Of a DNA stretch of 64,000 nucleotides, positions 1 to 9,223 are shown in pieces. Every line of letters begins with the position of its first letter. Position 1 is the first letter of the stretch. This DNA is from Massilia sp. KIM (lineage in GTDB: Bacteria; Pseudomonadota; Gammaproteobacteria; Burkholderiales; Burkholderiaceae_D), in contig NZ_MVAD01000001.1 in the NCBI RefSeq assembly GCF_002007115.1, forward strand, positions 372,001 through 436,000, written 5' to 3'. The translations under genes and the position numbers were made by a program. The notes below the pieces were generated by a model. The model saw nothing but the letters and a program-made list of their open reading frames with translations, was not told where the DNA came from and did no database searches.

Positions 1-1
1 G

Positions 2-466
2 CTCCTGCTGGAAGCGGTGCTGCTGCTGGTCTTCGGCGTGCTGGGTGCGCGCCTGGCCGGGATCGATGCGCCGGTCTTGCCTGCAGTGCCGCTGACCGTC
101 ATGCTGCTGTGCTTCATCATGGGCTTGCAGAACGCGGTGATCACCAAGGTGTCGCAGGCCGAGATCCGCACCACCCACATGACCGGCATCGTGACCGACC
201 TTGGCATCGAGCTGGGCAAGCTGATGTACTGGAACGCCGACGGCGGCGCGCTGCGGCCCAAGGTGCTCGCCAACCGGACCCGCCTGGCGCTGCTGCTGTC
301 GCTGCTGGCGGCCTTCCTGGTCGGCGGCCTGGCCGGGGCGCTCGGCTTCAAGTACCTCGGCTATTTGTCGACCGTGCCGCTGGCCGCTTTCCTGTGCCTG
401 CTGGCGATCGTGCCGGCGGCGGACGAAGCCCTGCGTTTCCTCGCCCGCCAGCGACGAGGGAGCTGA
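2..466 (+). CDS. DUF1275 (YoaK-type) membrane protein, 5' truncated by window edge
   Basis: The reading frame is open from base 2, so the start lies outside the window; about 154 C-terminal residues are visible. The segment GLQNAVITKV followed by TTHMTGIVTDLG is the hallmark of the DUF1275/YoaK family, integral membrane proteins of unknown function. At least four hydrophobic segments are seen (around residues 5-20, 30-42, 95-115 and 125-140 of the visible part). The last ~119 bp overlap, on the opposite strand, the 3' end of the acyltransferase gene. Family assignment is good; no biochemical role can be assigned from sequence. Confidence 0.85.
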   Translation, partial: LLLEAVLLLVFGVLGARLAGIDAPVLPAVPLTVMLLCFIMGLQNAVITKVSQAEIRTTHMTGIVTDLGIELGKLMYWNADGGALRPKVLANRTRLALLLSLLAAFLVGGLAGALGFKYLGYLSTVPLAAFLCLLAIVPAADEALRFLARQRRGS

Positions 467-1673
467 GGCCGCCCGGGACGGCGGGCAGGCGCATGCCGGC
501 GCCGGGCGCCAGCACCCGGCCCAGGGGCGCTTCCACCCAGCGGTGGAATGCCGCTCCCGCGCCCACGCTGGCCGCCCAGGCCAGCAGCACGCCCAGCGCT
601 TGCAGGGGCGGCCACTCGGGGACGAAGCGCGCGAAGGCCGCGTTGACGACCAGGCACACCGGGAAATGCACCAGGAAGATGGAGAAGGAGATCGCACCCA
701 GGTAGTCGACCAGGGCGGTGGCGCGCCCGGCCACCGCGGGCGAACGCACCCGGCCGCACAGCATCAGCAGGCAAGCCACTACCAGGGCCACCGCGATCCT
801 GCTGCGGTAGCCCAGCAGCAGCGCCAGCAGGGGCAGGATCAGCAGCGCGACCAGCAGCAGCGCGACGGTGTCGAGCCGGCGCGCCGGATCGCCCGCCCAC
901 CAGGCCAGCACGCCCAGCCCATAGCTGCCGAAGAAGTAGGGCGCCCAAACGTCCCATTCCGCGTCCAGGTTGAAGTGGAGCAGGGAAGCGGCCACGCCGC
1001 CGACCACCAGCGCCGGCAGCAGGCACCGGGACGCCAGGCCGGCCGGCCCGCGCCCGCTCAGCCAGGCCAGCAGGGCCAGGCAGGCGTAGAGCTGGAAGTC
1101 GATCGCCACGTACCAGGCGCCGGCCGACAAGGCATCGAAGCCGAGCAGGTCGTGCAGCAGCAGGGCGTGGGCCAGAAGCTGGTCCCAGGTGGGAGGCGCC
1201 GAGATCGCATCGTGGCGCATCCATGCGCCGGCCAGGCTGGAGGCGAGGCTTGCCAGCAGCATCGCCGCGATGAAGGGCGGCGCCAGCTTGAGGTAGCGGC
1301 GCCAGAGCGCCTGTAGCGGATCGGCGGCGAGCGGCCGGCCCTGCGGCGACAGCGACCTGGCGGCCAGGAAGCCGCCAACCACCAGGAAAACCTGCACCGC
1401 GATGCGTGCGTCGTCGTGGAGCCAGTCGATCAGTTCCGGCACGAGGACCCGCGCGTGGTCCGCCATAGGGCCATAGAAGGCGAGATGGTGCAGGACGATC
1501 AGCTGGGCCGCGCCGGCCTTCAACAGATTAATCAGAAAAAAGGGAGGCTGGACTGCCGGCCGGACGCCGGAACTGTCGACTGCATGCTTGACCACGTGAT
1601 ACCAATCTTCATTCGATGTTGCAGCGCCCTGCCAGGCAGGGCGGCCCGGCATCCCGCCGGGGCCGCGCATCAT
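348..1673 (-). CDS. Acyltransferase family 3 (membrane O-acyltransferase)
   Basis: This 441-residue polytopic membrane protein is of the Acyl_transf_3 type, which O-acylates sugars or other extracytoplasmic acceptors. The N-terminal motif LHHLAFYG carries the conserved His of the first helix, and about ten hydrophobic helices follow. The start is uncertain: the first 26 residues are Gly/Pro rich and unconvincing, and a GTG at 1595 just before VKHAVDSS is a good alternative. The final ~45 residues (Gly/Pro/Arg-rich) are read antisense through the DUF1275 gene and look unlike the family. The natural stop may have been lost, or the tail may simply be non-conserved. The acceptor cannot be inferred from the neighbours. 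Confidence 0.8.
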   Translation of the reverse strand: MMRGPGGMPGRPAWQGAATSNEDWYHVVKHAVDSSGVRPAVQPPFFLINLLKAGAAQLIVLHHLAFYGPMADHARVLVPELIDWLHDDARIAVQVFLVVGGFLAARSLSPQGRPLAADPLQALWRRYLKLAPPFIAAMLLASLASSLAGAWMRHDAISAPPTWDQLLAHALLLHDLLGFDALSAGAWYVAIDFQLYACLALLAWLSGRGPAGLASRCLLPALVVGGVAASLLHFNLDAEWDVWAPYFFGSYGLGVLAWWAGDPARRLDTVALLLVALLILPLLALLLGYRSRIAVALVVACLLMLCGRVRSPAVAGRATALVDYLGAISFSIFLVHFPVCLVVNAAFARFVPEWPPLQALGVLLAWAASVGAGAAFHRWVEAPLGRVLAPGAGMRLPAVPGGLSSLVAGGRGNAGLRPPPARSPAGTGKRPAARSTNSRGT

Positions 1674-1790
1674 AGCTGAGCTGGCAATCCGGGTCCACGC
1701 GATACGTGTAAGAAACTTATGAGCATGCTGTAAGCGGCAAGTTGCCGTGTTGCCGAAGCGCCACTAACCGATCGAAAACATCGAATTGTA

Positions 1791-1808
1791 CATTTCCGTT
1801 TGGAAATG
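1791..1808. promoter_or_regulatory. Inverted repeat upstream of diguanylate cyclase
   Basis: CATTTCCGTTTGGAAATG is a perfect 7-bp inverted repeat with a 4-nt loop, 21 bp before the first ATG of the diguanylate cyclase. A TAGAAT hexamer lies at 1825-1830. If that hexamer is the -10 box, transcription starts inside the apparent N-terminus and a downstream start codon (GTG 1967) is used. An operator or a short hairpin are both possible. Confidence 0.35.
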
Positions 1809-1828
1809 AAGATTTCCCTTAGGTTAGA

Positions 1829-3160
1829 ATGTCACCAAATCTATCGCCCATGCCGGCGCGCCTGACTCCCCAACCCCGCCTCACGCGTTCCGGCAGATCT
1901 ATCAGGGTCTTCTTTCGCAGCAGCCTCTTGGCCGCTGTCTCACCCAATTCACTACCACATGCTCCCGTGCTGTCACTAGACCTGTCCACGTCCCGCCTCC
2001 ATATCGACCCGCGACTCGCCGAATTCGCGGATCGCGAGGTCGAGGACCGCTTCCTGCGCCAGAGCCTGCCCGAGCGCGGCCGCCAGACCAGGACGAGTCT
2101 GCTGATCGCGGCCGTTTTCTATGTGGCCTTCGGCGCGACCGATGTCGCCACGCTGGGCGCGACCCCGGTTGCCTGGATGCTGGTCGCGCTGCGGGTACTG
2201 GTTGCCGTGGTCGGTATCGGTGGCTGGTACGCCATCCGCCGTCACCCTGAGTCGCTGCGCGTTCCGGTGGGCGCCGTCTGCGCCTTGCTGGTGACCGGGC
2301 TGCCCGTATTCCTGGTCGTATGCTGGTTCCAGCCAGAGACGATGGCCTGGAACACCATGTCGCAGGCGCTGATGGTCATGGCGGTTTATGTCAATTTTCC
2401 GAATCGTTTCGTGTATTCGGTCGCACTCGGCCTGGGTTTCAGCGCCGCGTTCGCGGTGATGCTTTGCCTGCAGGGCATGCTGGCGCCGGACGACCTCCTG
2501 ACCCTGGTTCTCCTGCTCGTCATGGGCAACGCCCTCGGGTATATCGCCGCGCGCCGCATCCAGGTGGCGCAACGCGAACAGTTCCGCGCCGCGATGCAGT
2601 TGCAGCAGATGGCCGATCGCGATCCCTTGACCGGCTGCTACAACCGGCGGGTCCTGCAGCGCGGCCTGCTCGACGCCGAGCTGGCGCGCTGCCGCCGCTA
2701 CGGCGCCGCACTGTCGGTGGTCCTGTGCGACATCGATCATTTCAAGCGCATCAACGATACCCATGGTCATGCCGCCGGCGACCAGGTGCTGGAATCCTTC
2801 GCGCATGTCTTGCGCACGATGACGCGCGAAGCAGTGGACCGCGTGATCCGTTATGGCGGTGAAGAATTCCTGATCGTCTTGCCCCATACCGACCTGGCCG
2901 GGGCGCAGGCGCTCGCGGAGCGCATCCGTACCGCATTCGCGGTCGACGTCATGCATCTGGGCGACAATGTTTACCTGACCGCGAGCGCCAGCTTCGGCGT
3001 GGCCACGGTTCCAGCCGAACTCACGCATGCGTCGGTTTCCTTCGAAGAGCTGGTCGGCCTGGCGGATGCCCAGCTGTACGCGGCCAAGGGCGGCGGACGC
3101 AATCGGGTGTGCGCGGCGATCCTGGCCCCGGCCGCCGACCACGGACAGCGGCGCGCCTGA
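1829..3160 (+). CDS. Membrane-bound diguanylate cyclase (GGDEF)
   Basis: A 443-residue protein predicted to make c-di-GMP from two GTP. About six hydrophobic helices (residues ~88-245) form an undefined membrane sensor region, followed by a C-terminal GGDEF domain with CDIDHFKRIND and the signature GGEEF at residues 343-347. The product-inhibition site RxxD five residues before the signature is degenerate (EAVD), so feedback inhibition may be weak. The first 46 residues are low in family character; the GTG at 1967 (LSLDLSTSRL) is a likely alternative start, and neither start has a clear Shine-Dalgarno. It is monocistronic and converges on the S41 protease gene with a 13-bp gap. Confidence 0.88.
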   Translation: MSPNLSPMPARLTPQPRLTRSGRSIRVFFRSSLLAAVSPNSLPHAPVLSLDLSTSRLHIDPRLAEFADREVEDRFLRQSLPERGRQTRTSLLIAAVFYVAFGATDVATLGATPVAWMLVALRVLVAVVGIGGWYAIRRHPESLRVPVGAVCALLVTGLPVFLVVCWFQPETMAWNTMSQALMVMAVYVNFPNRFVYSVALGLGFSAAFAVMLCLQGMLAPDDLLTLVLLLVMGNALGYIAARRIQVAQREQFRAAMQLQQMADRDPLTGCYNRRVLQRGLLDAELARCRRYGAALSVVLCDIDHFKRINDTHGHAAGDQVLESFAHVLRTMTREAVDRVIRYGGEEFLIVLPHTDLAGAQALAERIRTAFAVDVMHLGDNVYLTASASFGVATVPAELTHASVSFEELVGLADAQLYAAKGGGRNRVCAAILAPAADHGQRRA

Positions 3161-3173
3161 GACCAGTCTGGCT

Positions 3174-4283
3174 TCAGGACTGGCCGCATCCCGCCATCGT
3201 CGCTGGCCGGGCCTCGAGTTCGGCGATCCGCTGCGCCAGTTCGGCGCGGCGCGACGATGCGGTCGCGCCTGCGGCCCACCGCTTCAGGATATCGAGCTGC
3301 GCGACGCGCAGCGCGTCCGCGGCGCACACGGCGACATCGGGCGTCACGCCCACGCCCTCCCAGTTGGTCCCCGTGACCGGGCTGACCAGCCGGCTCAAGG
3401 GCACGAAAGCGGCGAAGTGGGGCAGCAGGGGCAGATGGTCGCCCGCGTTGGCGCCGCCTCCGGTCGTTTCGCCGACCACGGTGGCGCGCTTGAGATTCTT
3501 GAGCGCATAGGCGAAATCCTCGGCGGCCGAGAAGCTGTCCTTGCTGGTGAGGATGCTCACCGGCTTGCTGGCGCCGTAGCGCGGGCCCGGCAGCACGCCG
3601 AGGCTCCAGCGCTGCTCGACGCGATTGCCGTCGCGGTAGCGGAAGTCGGCCAAGTGGCTGCGCCGCTCCAGCAGGTAGCTCGCCAGCTGGGTGGACGCGG
3701 CCGCGTCGCCGCCGCCGTTGTTGCGCAGGTCGATGATGAGGGCGTCGGTGTGGGCGAGCACGGTCATCGCCGCCGCGATGGTCTCGGCGGACTGCTGTGC
3801 GGGGGCGAAGCCGTCCAGGGCCAGGTAGCCGATGTTGAGGGGCAGGCGTTCGATTCTCTCGACGCCGAAATTCCTGGCGCGCAGCGCCTCGAGCTGGCGC
3901 GCGGCTTCCTCCGGCGTGCTCGCGGCCTGGGCGCGCCGCACCAGGACCGGCTCGTCGCTGTAGACCACGCGCAGGTGGCGGTCCTTGGACAGCGCCTGCA
4001 TCTCCTGGCTCAGGACCTGGGTCAGCCTGCTCGCGCTGGCGATGCCGTCGTAGGCGCCGCTCCGCTGCCGCTCGCGCAAGCGGGCTGCGATCTCGCGCCC
4101 CACGTCCGGGAACACGTAGCGCTGCTCGATGGTTGCGCTCAGCTTGTCGATGAGTTCCTGCCGGCTTGCCGCCGTCATCGTCGTGTCGGGTTGGCCCGAT
4201 ACCTGAGCGGGCTGCGCGAAAGCCGGCAGCCAGGCAAGGGCGGACGCGAGCAGCGCCGTGGCGAGCGCTTGTGATGCTTTCAT
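3174..4283 (-). CDS. Secreted S41-family serine peptidase
   Basis: This 369-residue protein has a typical signal peptide (hydrophobic residues 5-20, likely cleavage after AFA at 23). An N-terminal helical S41 domain precedes the C-terminal protease fold, with DLRNNGGGD at 185-193 and the catalytic Ser at about 252 in SKDSFSAAEDF, followed by GETTGGGAN. This matches tail-specific/IRBP-like S41 peptidases, without a PDZ domain. It should act in the periplasm or outside the cell. Substrate is unknown. It stands alone, convergent with the diguanylate cyclase. Confidence 0.87.
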   Translation of the reverse strand: MKASQALATALLASALAWLPAFAQPAQVSGQPDTTMTAASRQELIDKLSATIEQRYVFPDVGREIAARLRERQRSGAYDGIASASRLTQVLSQEMQALSKDRHLRVVYSDEPVLVRRAQAASTPEEAARQLEALRARNFGVERIERLPLNIGYLALDGFAPAQQSAETIAAAMTVLAHTDALIIDLRNNGGGDAAASTQLASYLLERRSHLADFRYRDGNRVEQRWSLGVLPGPRYGASKPVSILTSKDSFSAAEDFAYALKNLKRATVVGETTGGGANAGDHLPLLPHFAAFVPLSRLVSPVTGTNWEGVGVTPDVAVCAADALRVAQLDILKRWAAGATASSRRAELAQRIAELEARPATMAGCGQS

Positions 4284-4427
4284 AAAACCTCTGGTCGGTG
4301 TGTTGCGCGGACGGGTTCGTCCGCTCCCGGTCTATGTTAGGAACGATTGCAAAATTTCAATACGCAACAGGCAGAATGCCCGATTTGCATGGTCGAGCTC
4401 GCGGCCGAATGTCAGGCCTGACCCCAT

Positions 4428-4829
4428 TCACGAAGGACGGTCCAACAGCCAGGTGCCGGAAGCCGGTGAAATGATGCCGATCAGCCGACCCGCGGCGTAG
4501 AACTGGATTTTCCGCGTCTCGCCGTGCCGGCACGCCATCGAAGCGGCAAATTCCTGCATGCGGGCAGGACGCTCCGAAGGCGGCAACACGATCGTCTTCG
4601 TGTTGAAGTTGACGACGATGTAGTCGGCGTTGACGCTCCAGCCCGCCACCCTGTTAAAGGCGGCCAGCGATCGTTCGGCAGCGGCGATATCGCATTGTGC
4701 GCCAGCGGTGACGGGCGCTGCGGCAGGGGGAGCGTCGCCGCCTCGGCCGTTGAACAGCAGACCGATAACGGCAATGCCCGACACCACGCTCGAACCGGCG
4801 GCGATGATCGTTCTAGTGGACGCACGCAT
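4428..4829 (-). CDS. Small anchored or secreted hypothetical protein
   Basis: 133 residues with a strong GGAGG Shine-Dalgarno 8 nt before ATG, which supports a real gene. Residues 7-25 form one hydrophobic segment (signal anchor or uncleaved signal), followed by a Gly/Pro/Ala-rich linker and a soluble domain of about 90 residues with two cysteines (QCDIAA and SMACRH). No family is recognised. The two cysteines could form a periplasmic disulfide (inference). It lies just downstream of the AraC-type regulator on the same strand, with a 71-bp gap. Confidence 0.6.
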   Translation of the reverse strand: MRASTRTIIAAGSSVVSGIAVIGLLFNGRGGDAPPAAAPVTAGAQCDIAAAERSLAAFNRVAGWSVNADYIVVNFNTKTIVLPPSERPARMQEFAASMACRHGETRKIQFYAAGRLIGIISPASGTWLLDRPS

Positions 4830-4900
4830 GCTTCACTCCTCCGCTTTGGCGCTCCTGGCAGGTTCGGTAAGGGTCGATGTTCCATGCATGCTCGCCGTCC

Positions 4901-5962
4901 TCAAGCGCACTGCTCGCGCCAGGCGCCGGGGTTCATGCCGCTCCACTCGCGGAAGGCATGCGTGAACGCGCTCTGCTCCTGGAAGCCGAGCAGGAAGGCG
5001 ATGTCGACCAGGCCGAGCTCGCGCTGGCGCAGATAGTCGCGGGCCAGCGCGTAGCGCAGGGCGTCCAGCACCTGCTGGAAGCTCACGCCGGCCTCGGCCA
5101 GCTTGCGCTGCAGGGTGCGCGCCGACATGCCCAGGTCCTCGGCCACCTGCGGCAGGCGCGCGCCGTTGTTCGGCAGGCGCCGCACCAGGGCCGCGCGCAC
5201 CTGGGGCACCACGCCGTCGCCCGCCGCGCGTTCGAGCAGCAGGCGCTCGGCATGCTGGCGCAGCACCGGATACAGGCTCACGTCCGCGTTCGGCACCGGC
5301 ATCGCCAGGATCGCGGCGTCGAAGCGGGCCGCGTGTTCCGGCGCCCCGAACTCGGGCTCCACGCCCAGCACGCGGCGGTACTCCTGCAGGCCGGCCTCGC
5401 TGCGGTGGCCGAAGGCGATGCGGGAAGGCGTCAGCGGGCGGCCGGCGAGCCAGCTGCCGAACACGCGGATGCCGGCGAACACGCTTTCCACCAGGTGCCG
5501 GCTGGCCTGCGGATAATGGCAGTCCCAGGCATACACGGCCTGCGCACCGTCCAGGGCCAGGCGGGTGCGCCCGAGGTCGTGCGCGAGCTGTTCGTAGCGC
5601 TGGGTCTGGGCCAGGGCCTGGCCGAAGTCGCTGCAGGCCAGCAGCATCATGCCGTAGGCGCTGAAGGTGCCGGGCCTGACCTTTTCGCCGACGTGCAGGC
5701 CGAAATGGGGATCGCCGGCCAGCCGCGCGCCCGCGTCGAGCAGCGCGACGTAGCTGCGCGCGGGGATGGAGTCGGGCAGGGCGCCGGACAGCATACCCAG
5801 GCTGGCGGGCGGCAGGCCGGCGGCATCGGCCAGCGCATCGGGCGCGACGCCGCGCTCGGCGGCGGCCTCCAGCAGGGGCTGGGCATAGGCCCCGGTCACC
5901 CGTCCCGCATCGGCGAGGACCTCGCGCCGGGCGCCTGGCGTCTTGGAACAAAGCTGTGTCAT
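4901..5962 (-). CDS. AraC-family transcriptional regulator
   Basis: A 353-residue regulator. The N-terminal ~235 residues match the arabinose-binding-like (Arabinose_bd/OruR-type) sensor domain. The C-terminal ~95 residues hold the AraC double helix-turn-helix, with AEDLGMSARTLQRKL as the first recognition helix and DIAFLLGFQEQSAFTHAFREWSG as the classic second one. It is divergent from the flavoenzyme/GlpD-like/FGGY operon, with 76 bp between the starts, so it is the obvious candidate regulator of that operon. The ligand is unknown. Confidence 0.9.
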   Translation of the reverse strand: MTQLCSKTPGARREVLADAGRVTGAYAQPLLEAAAERGVAPDALADAAGLPPASLGMLSGALPDSIPARSYVALLDAGARLAGDPHFGLHVGEKVRPGTFSAYGMMLLACSDFGQALAQTQRYEQLAHDLGRTRLALDGAQAVYAWDCHYPQASRHLVESVFAGIRVFGSWLAGRPLTPSRIAFGHRSEAGLQEYRRVLGVEPEFGAPEHAARFDAAILAMPVPNADVSLYPVLRQHAERLLLERAAGDGVVPQVRAALVRRLPNNGARLPQVAEDLGMSARTLQRKLAEAGVSFQQVLDALRYALARDYLRQRELGLVDIAFLLGFQEQSAFTHAFREWSGMNPGAWREQCA

Positions 5963-6038
5963 GAAAGCGCAATACAGGTGGTGGCGGCGAACCTAATCTG
6001 GCGTCGATGGCAACAACCAGTATAAGGGGAAAACAGGC

Positions 6039-7631
6039 ATGCGGCGCTGGAATGGATGGGGGGACGACACGATCGAGGTGGCGCTGGCGCCGCAGGCGCT
6101 GGCCTTCCTGGCGCAGCGCCTCGGCCCCGGCACGGCGCAGGTGGACGCGGACTTCGAGCAGGCCTGCGCGGCCCTGCCGGCCAGCCGCCTGCCCATGCAT
6201 CCGCTGGTCGATGCTTCGCCAGCCACCCGGGCGCGGCATGCGCTCGGCCAGAGCCTGCACGACTGGCTGCGCCTGCGCCACGGCCGCCTGGGCGCCGTCC
6301 CCGATGGCGTGGCCTTTCCCGAATCGGGGCAGCAGGTGCGCGAGCTGCTCGACTTCGCCGCGCACGCCGGCGCCGAGCTGATTCCCTATGGCGGCGGCAC
6401 CAGCGTCGCCGGCCACCTCGAGGCGGGCCAGGCGCGCCGTCCGGTGCTGAGCGTGGCCATGGGCCGCATGCGCGCCCTGGTCTCGCTCGACCGCGAGGCG
6501 CAACTGGCCTGCTTCGGCGCCGGCGTCAGCGGCCCCGATCTCGAAGCCCAGCTGCGCGCCCACGGCTATACCCTCGGCCACTTTCCGCAGTCCTTCGAGT
6601 ATTCGACCCTGGGCGGCTGGGTCGCCACGCGTTCCTCGGGCCAGCAGTCGCTGCGCTATGGACGCATCGAGCAGCTGTTCGCGGGCGGGCGCGTCGAGAC
6701 CCCGGCCGGCACCCTGGAGATTCCGACCTTCCCGGCCTCCGCCGCCGGCATCGACCTGCGCGAGATGGTGCTCGGCTCCGAAGGCCGGCTCGGCATCCTG
6801 ACCCACGCCAGCGTGCGCATCAGCCGCCTGCCGGAGCACGAAGCCTTCCATGCCGTGTTCTTTCCCGACTGGGAGCGGGCCGCTGGCGCGGTGCGACTGA
6901 TCGCCCAGGCGCGCCTGCCGCTGTCCATGCTGCGCCTGTCGAACGCGGCCGAAACCCAGACCATGCTGACCCTCGCCGGCCACCCGCGCCAGGTGGCGCT
7001 GCTGGAGCGCTACCTCGGCTGGCGCGGCTGCGGCGCCGGCAAGTGCATGCTCTTGGTCGGCGTCAGCGGCCGGCGCGCGCAATGCCTGCCGGCGCTGCGC
7101 GCGGCGCTGTCGATGGCGCGCTGCCACGGCGGGGTGCACCTGGGGCGGCTGCTGGGCGAGCGCTGGCGCCGCAACCGCTTCCGCAGCGTCTACCTGCGCA
7201 ACGCCGCCTGGTTGCATGGCTACGCGATCGACACGGTGGAAACCGCGGTCGACTGGTCGCGCGTGTCGGCCACCGTGGACGCGGTCGAAGGCGCGGCCGG
7301 CAAGGCCCTGCAGGCCTTCGGCGAACGGGTGCACGCCTACACCCACCTGTCCCACCTCTACCCGCAGGGCGCGAGCGTGTACGCGACCTTCGTGTTCCGG
7401 CTCTCGGGCGACTTCGAGACCGACCTGGCGCGCTGGCGCTGCCTCAAGGACCGGGTGTCGGAGGCGATCGTGGCCAGCGGCGGCACCATCAGCCACCAGC
7501 ACGGCGTCGGCCTCGATCACGCGCCCTGGCTGGCCGCCGAGAAGGGGGAGCTCGGCCTGTCCGCGATGGCGGCGCTGTTCCGCCACTTCGACCCCGAGGG
7601 GCGCATGAACCCCGGCAAGCTGGTGCGCTGA
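6039..7631 (+). CDS. Alkyl-DHAP-synthase-like FAD-binding oxidoreductase
   Basis: A 530-residue protein with an FAD_binding_4 (VAO/PCMH) domain and FAD-oxidase C domain. The FAD-binding PYGGGTSVAGH, then STLGGWVATRSSG, YGRIEQL and MVLGSEGRLGILT follow the order of eukaryotic alkyl-dihydroxyacetonephosphate synthase (AGPS), more closely than D-lactate dehydrogenases. Near the C-terminus, the AGPS triple-His site reads H486-Q487-H488 (SHQHGVG), so one of the three histidines is replaced. AGPS swaps the acyl group of acyl-DHAP for a fatty alcohol in ether-lipid synthesis; whether this protein does so or is a dehydrogenase is open. First gene of a three-gene operon that handles three-carbon phosphates. 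Confidence 0.82.
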   Translation: MRRWNGWGDDTIEVALAPQALAFLAQRLGPGTAQVDADFEQACAALPASRLPMHPLVDASPATRARHALGQSLHDWLRLRHGRLGAVPDGVAFPESGQQVRELLDFAAHAGAELIPYGGGTSVAGHLEAGQARRPVLSVAMGRMRALVSLDREAQLACFGAGVSGPDLEAQLRAHGYTLGHFPQSFEYSTLGGWVATRSSGQQSLRYGRIEQLFAGGRVETPAGTLEIPTFPASAAGIDLREMVLGSEGRLGILTHASVRISRLPEHEAFHAVFFPDWERAAGAVRLIAQARLPLSMLRLSNAAETQTMLTLAGHPRQVALLERYLGWRGCGAGKCMLLVGVSGRRAQCLPALRAALSMARCHGGVHLGRLLGERWRRNRFRSVYLRNAAWLHGYAIDTVETAVDWSRVSATVDAVEGAAGKALQAFGERVHAYTHLSHLYPQGASVYATFVFRLSGDFETDLARWRCLKDRVSEAIVASGGTISHQHGVGLDHAPWLAAEKGELGLSAMAALFRHFDPEGRMNPGKLVR

Positions 7632-7633
7632 AC

Positions 7634-9223
7634 ATGGACGGCGGCATCGACCCCATCCTGGCCGCGCGCGACTGGGACGTATTGGTGATCGGCGGCGGCA
7701 TCACCGGCGCCGGCATCCTGCTCGAAGCCGCGCGCCGCGGCCTGCGCGCGCTGCTGGTGGAGCAGCGCGATTTCGCCTGGGGCGCCTCGAGCCGCTCGTC
7801 CAAGCTGGTGCACGGCGGCCTGCGCTACCTGGCCGAAGGCCAGTTGCGCCTGACGCGCGAATCGGTGCGCGAGCGCGAAGCCCTGCTGCGCGAGGTGCCC
7901 GGCCTGGTCGAGCCGCAGGGCTTCGCTTTCGCCGACCACGGCGGGGCGCGCGGCAAGCGCCTGGCCTTTCTCGCCGCGCTGCGCGTCTACGACCTGCTGG
8001 CCGGACGCCGCGAGGCGCACTGGGAGACGGCGGACGGCTTCGCGATGCTGGCGCCCAACGTGCGGCGCGAGGGCCTGGCGGGCGGCGTGCGCTACACCGA
8101 CGCCAAGACCGACGACGCGCGCCTGGTGCTGCGGGTGCTGGACGAGGCGCGCAGCCATGGGGCGGTCGCCTGCAACCACGTGGCGCTGCGCGCACTGCTG
8201 CACGAAGACGGCAAGGTCGCGGGCGCGCGCCTGCACGATGCGCGCAGCGGCGCGGAGCATGCGGTGCGCGCCCGCGTGGTGCTCAACGCCACCGGGGCCT
8301 GGGCCGGCGCGCTGGCCGCCGCAGGCAAGGGGCCGCGTCTGCGCCCGCTGCGCGGCAGCCATTTGCTGCTGCCGGCCTGGCGCCTGCCGCTGGCCCTGGC
8401 CGTGAGCCTGATGCACCCGCAGGACGGCCGTCCGGTGTTCGCCTACCCCTGGGAGGGCGCGACCTTGGTCGGCACCACCGACGTCGACCACGGCGAAGAC
8501 ATGGCGCGCGAAGCGCGCATCACGCGCGCCGAATTCGACTACCTGCTGGCGGCCTTGCACGCCGCCTTTCCGCAACTGGGGCTCGGCCCCGGCGACGTGA
8601 TCGCCACCTATGCAGGCGTGCGTCCGGTGATCGACGGAGGCAGCCACGGCGCGCCGTCGAAGGAGCGGCGCGAGCACCTGGTGTGGTCCGAGCCCGGCCT
8701 GGTCTCGGTCACCGGCGGCAAGCTGACCACCTTCCGCGCCATCGCTCTCGACGCCCTGCGCGAAGCGGCGCGCCAGCTGCCCGGCTGGGAGGCGGACCTG
8801 CGTCCGCAGCCGCTGTTCGCGCGGGCGGCGCCCCCACGCTGCGCGGCGCTCCCGGCCGGCATCCTGCAGCGCCTGGCCGGCCGCCACGGCGCCCAGGCCC
8901 AGGCCCTGCTGGATGCGGCCCGCGAGGACGAGCTGGACGCCGTGCCCGGCACCCAGACCCTGTGGGCCGAGCTGCGCTGGGCCGCGCGCGCCGAACGGGT
9001 GCTGCACCTGGACGACCTGCTGCTGCGCCGCACCCGCCTCGGCCTGCTGCTGCCCGCGGGCGGGGCGGCGCTGCTGCCGCGCATCCGCGCCATCTGCCAG
9101 CCGGAGCTGGGCTGGGACGAGGCCCGCTGGCTGGCCGAGGAGGCCGCCTACGTGCTATGTTGGCGCGAGCACTACGCCCCCCCGAGCGCAGCCACCAGGA
9201 CGACACCATGCATGAACCCCTGA
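7634..9223 (+). CDS. GlpD-like FAD-dependent glycerol-3-phosphate dehydrogenase/oxidase
   Basis: A 529-residue flavoprotein starting 2 bp after the preceding stop. The N-terminal Rossmann motif VIGGGITGAGILLEA, the SSRSSKLVHGGLRYL block, TDAKTDDARL, GTTDVDH and GVRP with SVTGGKLTTFR are the ordered signatures of GlpD-type enzymes that oxidise sn-glycerol-3-phosphate to DHAP. The C-terminal helical domain is present (length is typical for the family). It overlaps the kinase start by 16 bp, implying translational coupling. As a partner of an AGPS-like protein and an FGGY kinase it may serve a dedicated glycerol or glyceryl-ether route rather than general glycerol use. Confidence 0.9.
   Translation: MDGGIDPILAARDWDVLVIGGGITGAGILLEAARRGLRALLVEQRDFAWGASSRSSKLVHGGLRYLAEGQLRLTRESVREREALLREVPGLVEPQGFAFADHGGARGKRLAFLAALRVYDLLAGRREAHWETADGFAMLAPNVRREGLAGGVRYTDAKTDDARLVLRVLDEARSHGAVACNHVALRALLHEDGKVAGARLHDARSGAEHAVRARVVLNATGAWAGALAAAGKGPRLRPLRGSHLLLPAWRLPLALAVSLMHPQDGRPVFAYPWEGATLVGTTDVDHGEDMAREARITRAEFDYLLAALHAAFPQLGLGPGDVIATYAGVRPVIDGGSHGAPSKERREHLVWSEPGLVSVTGGKLTTFRAIALDALREAARQLPGWEADLRPQPLFARAAPPRCAALPAGILQRLAGRHGAQAQALLDAAREDELDAVPGTQTLWAELRWAARAERVLHLDDLLLRRTRLGLLLPAGGAALLPRIRAICQPELGWDEARWLAEEAAYVLCWREHYAPPSAATRTTPCMNP

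Noticed and set aside
4833..7586. 917-codon minus-strand frame across the AraC and AGPS-like genes
   Set aside because: Runs out of frame through two well-supported genes and lacks any domain.
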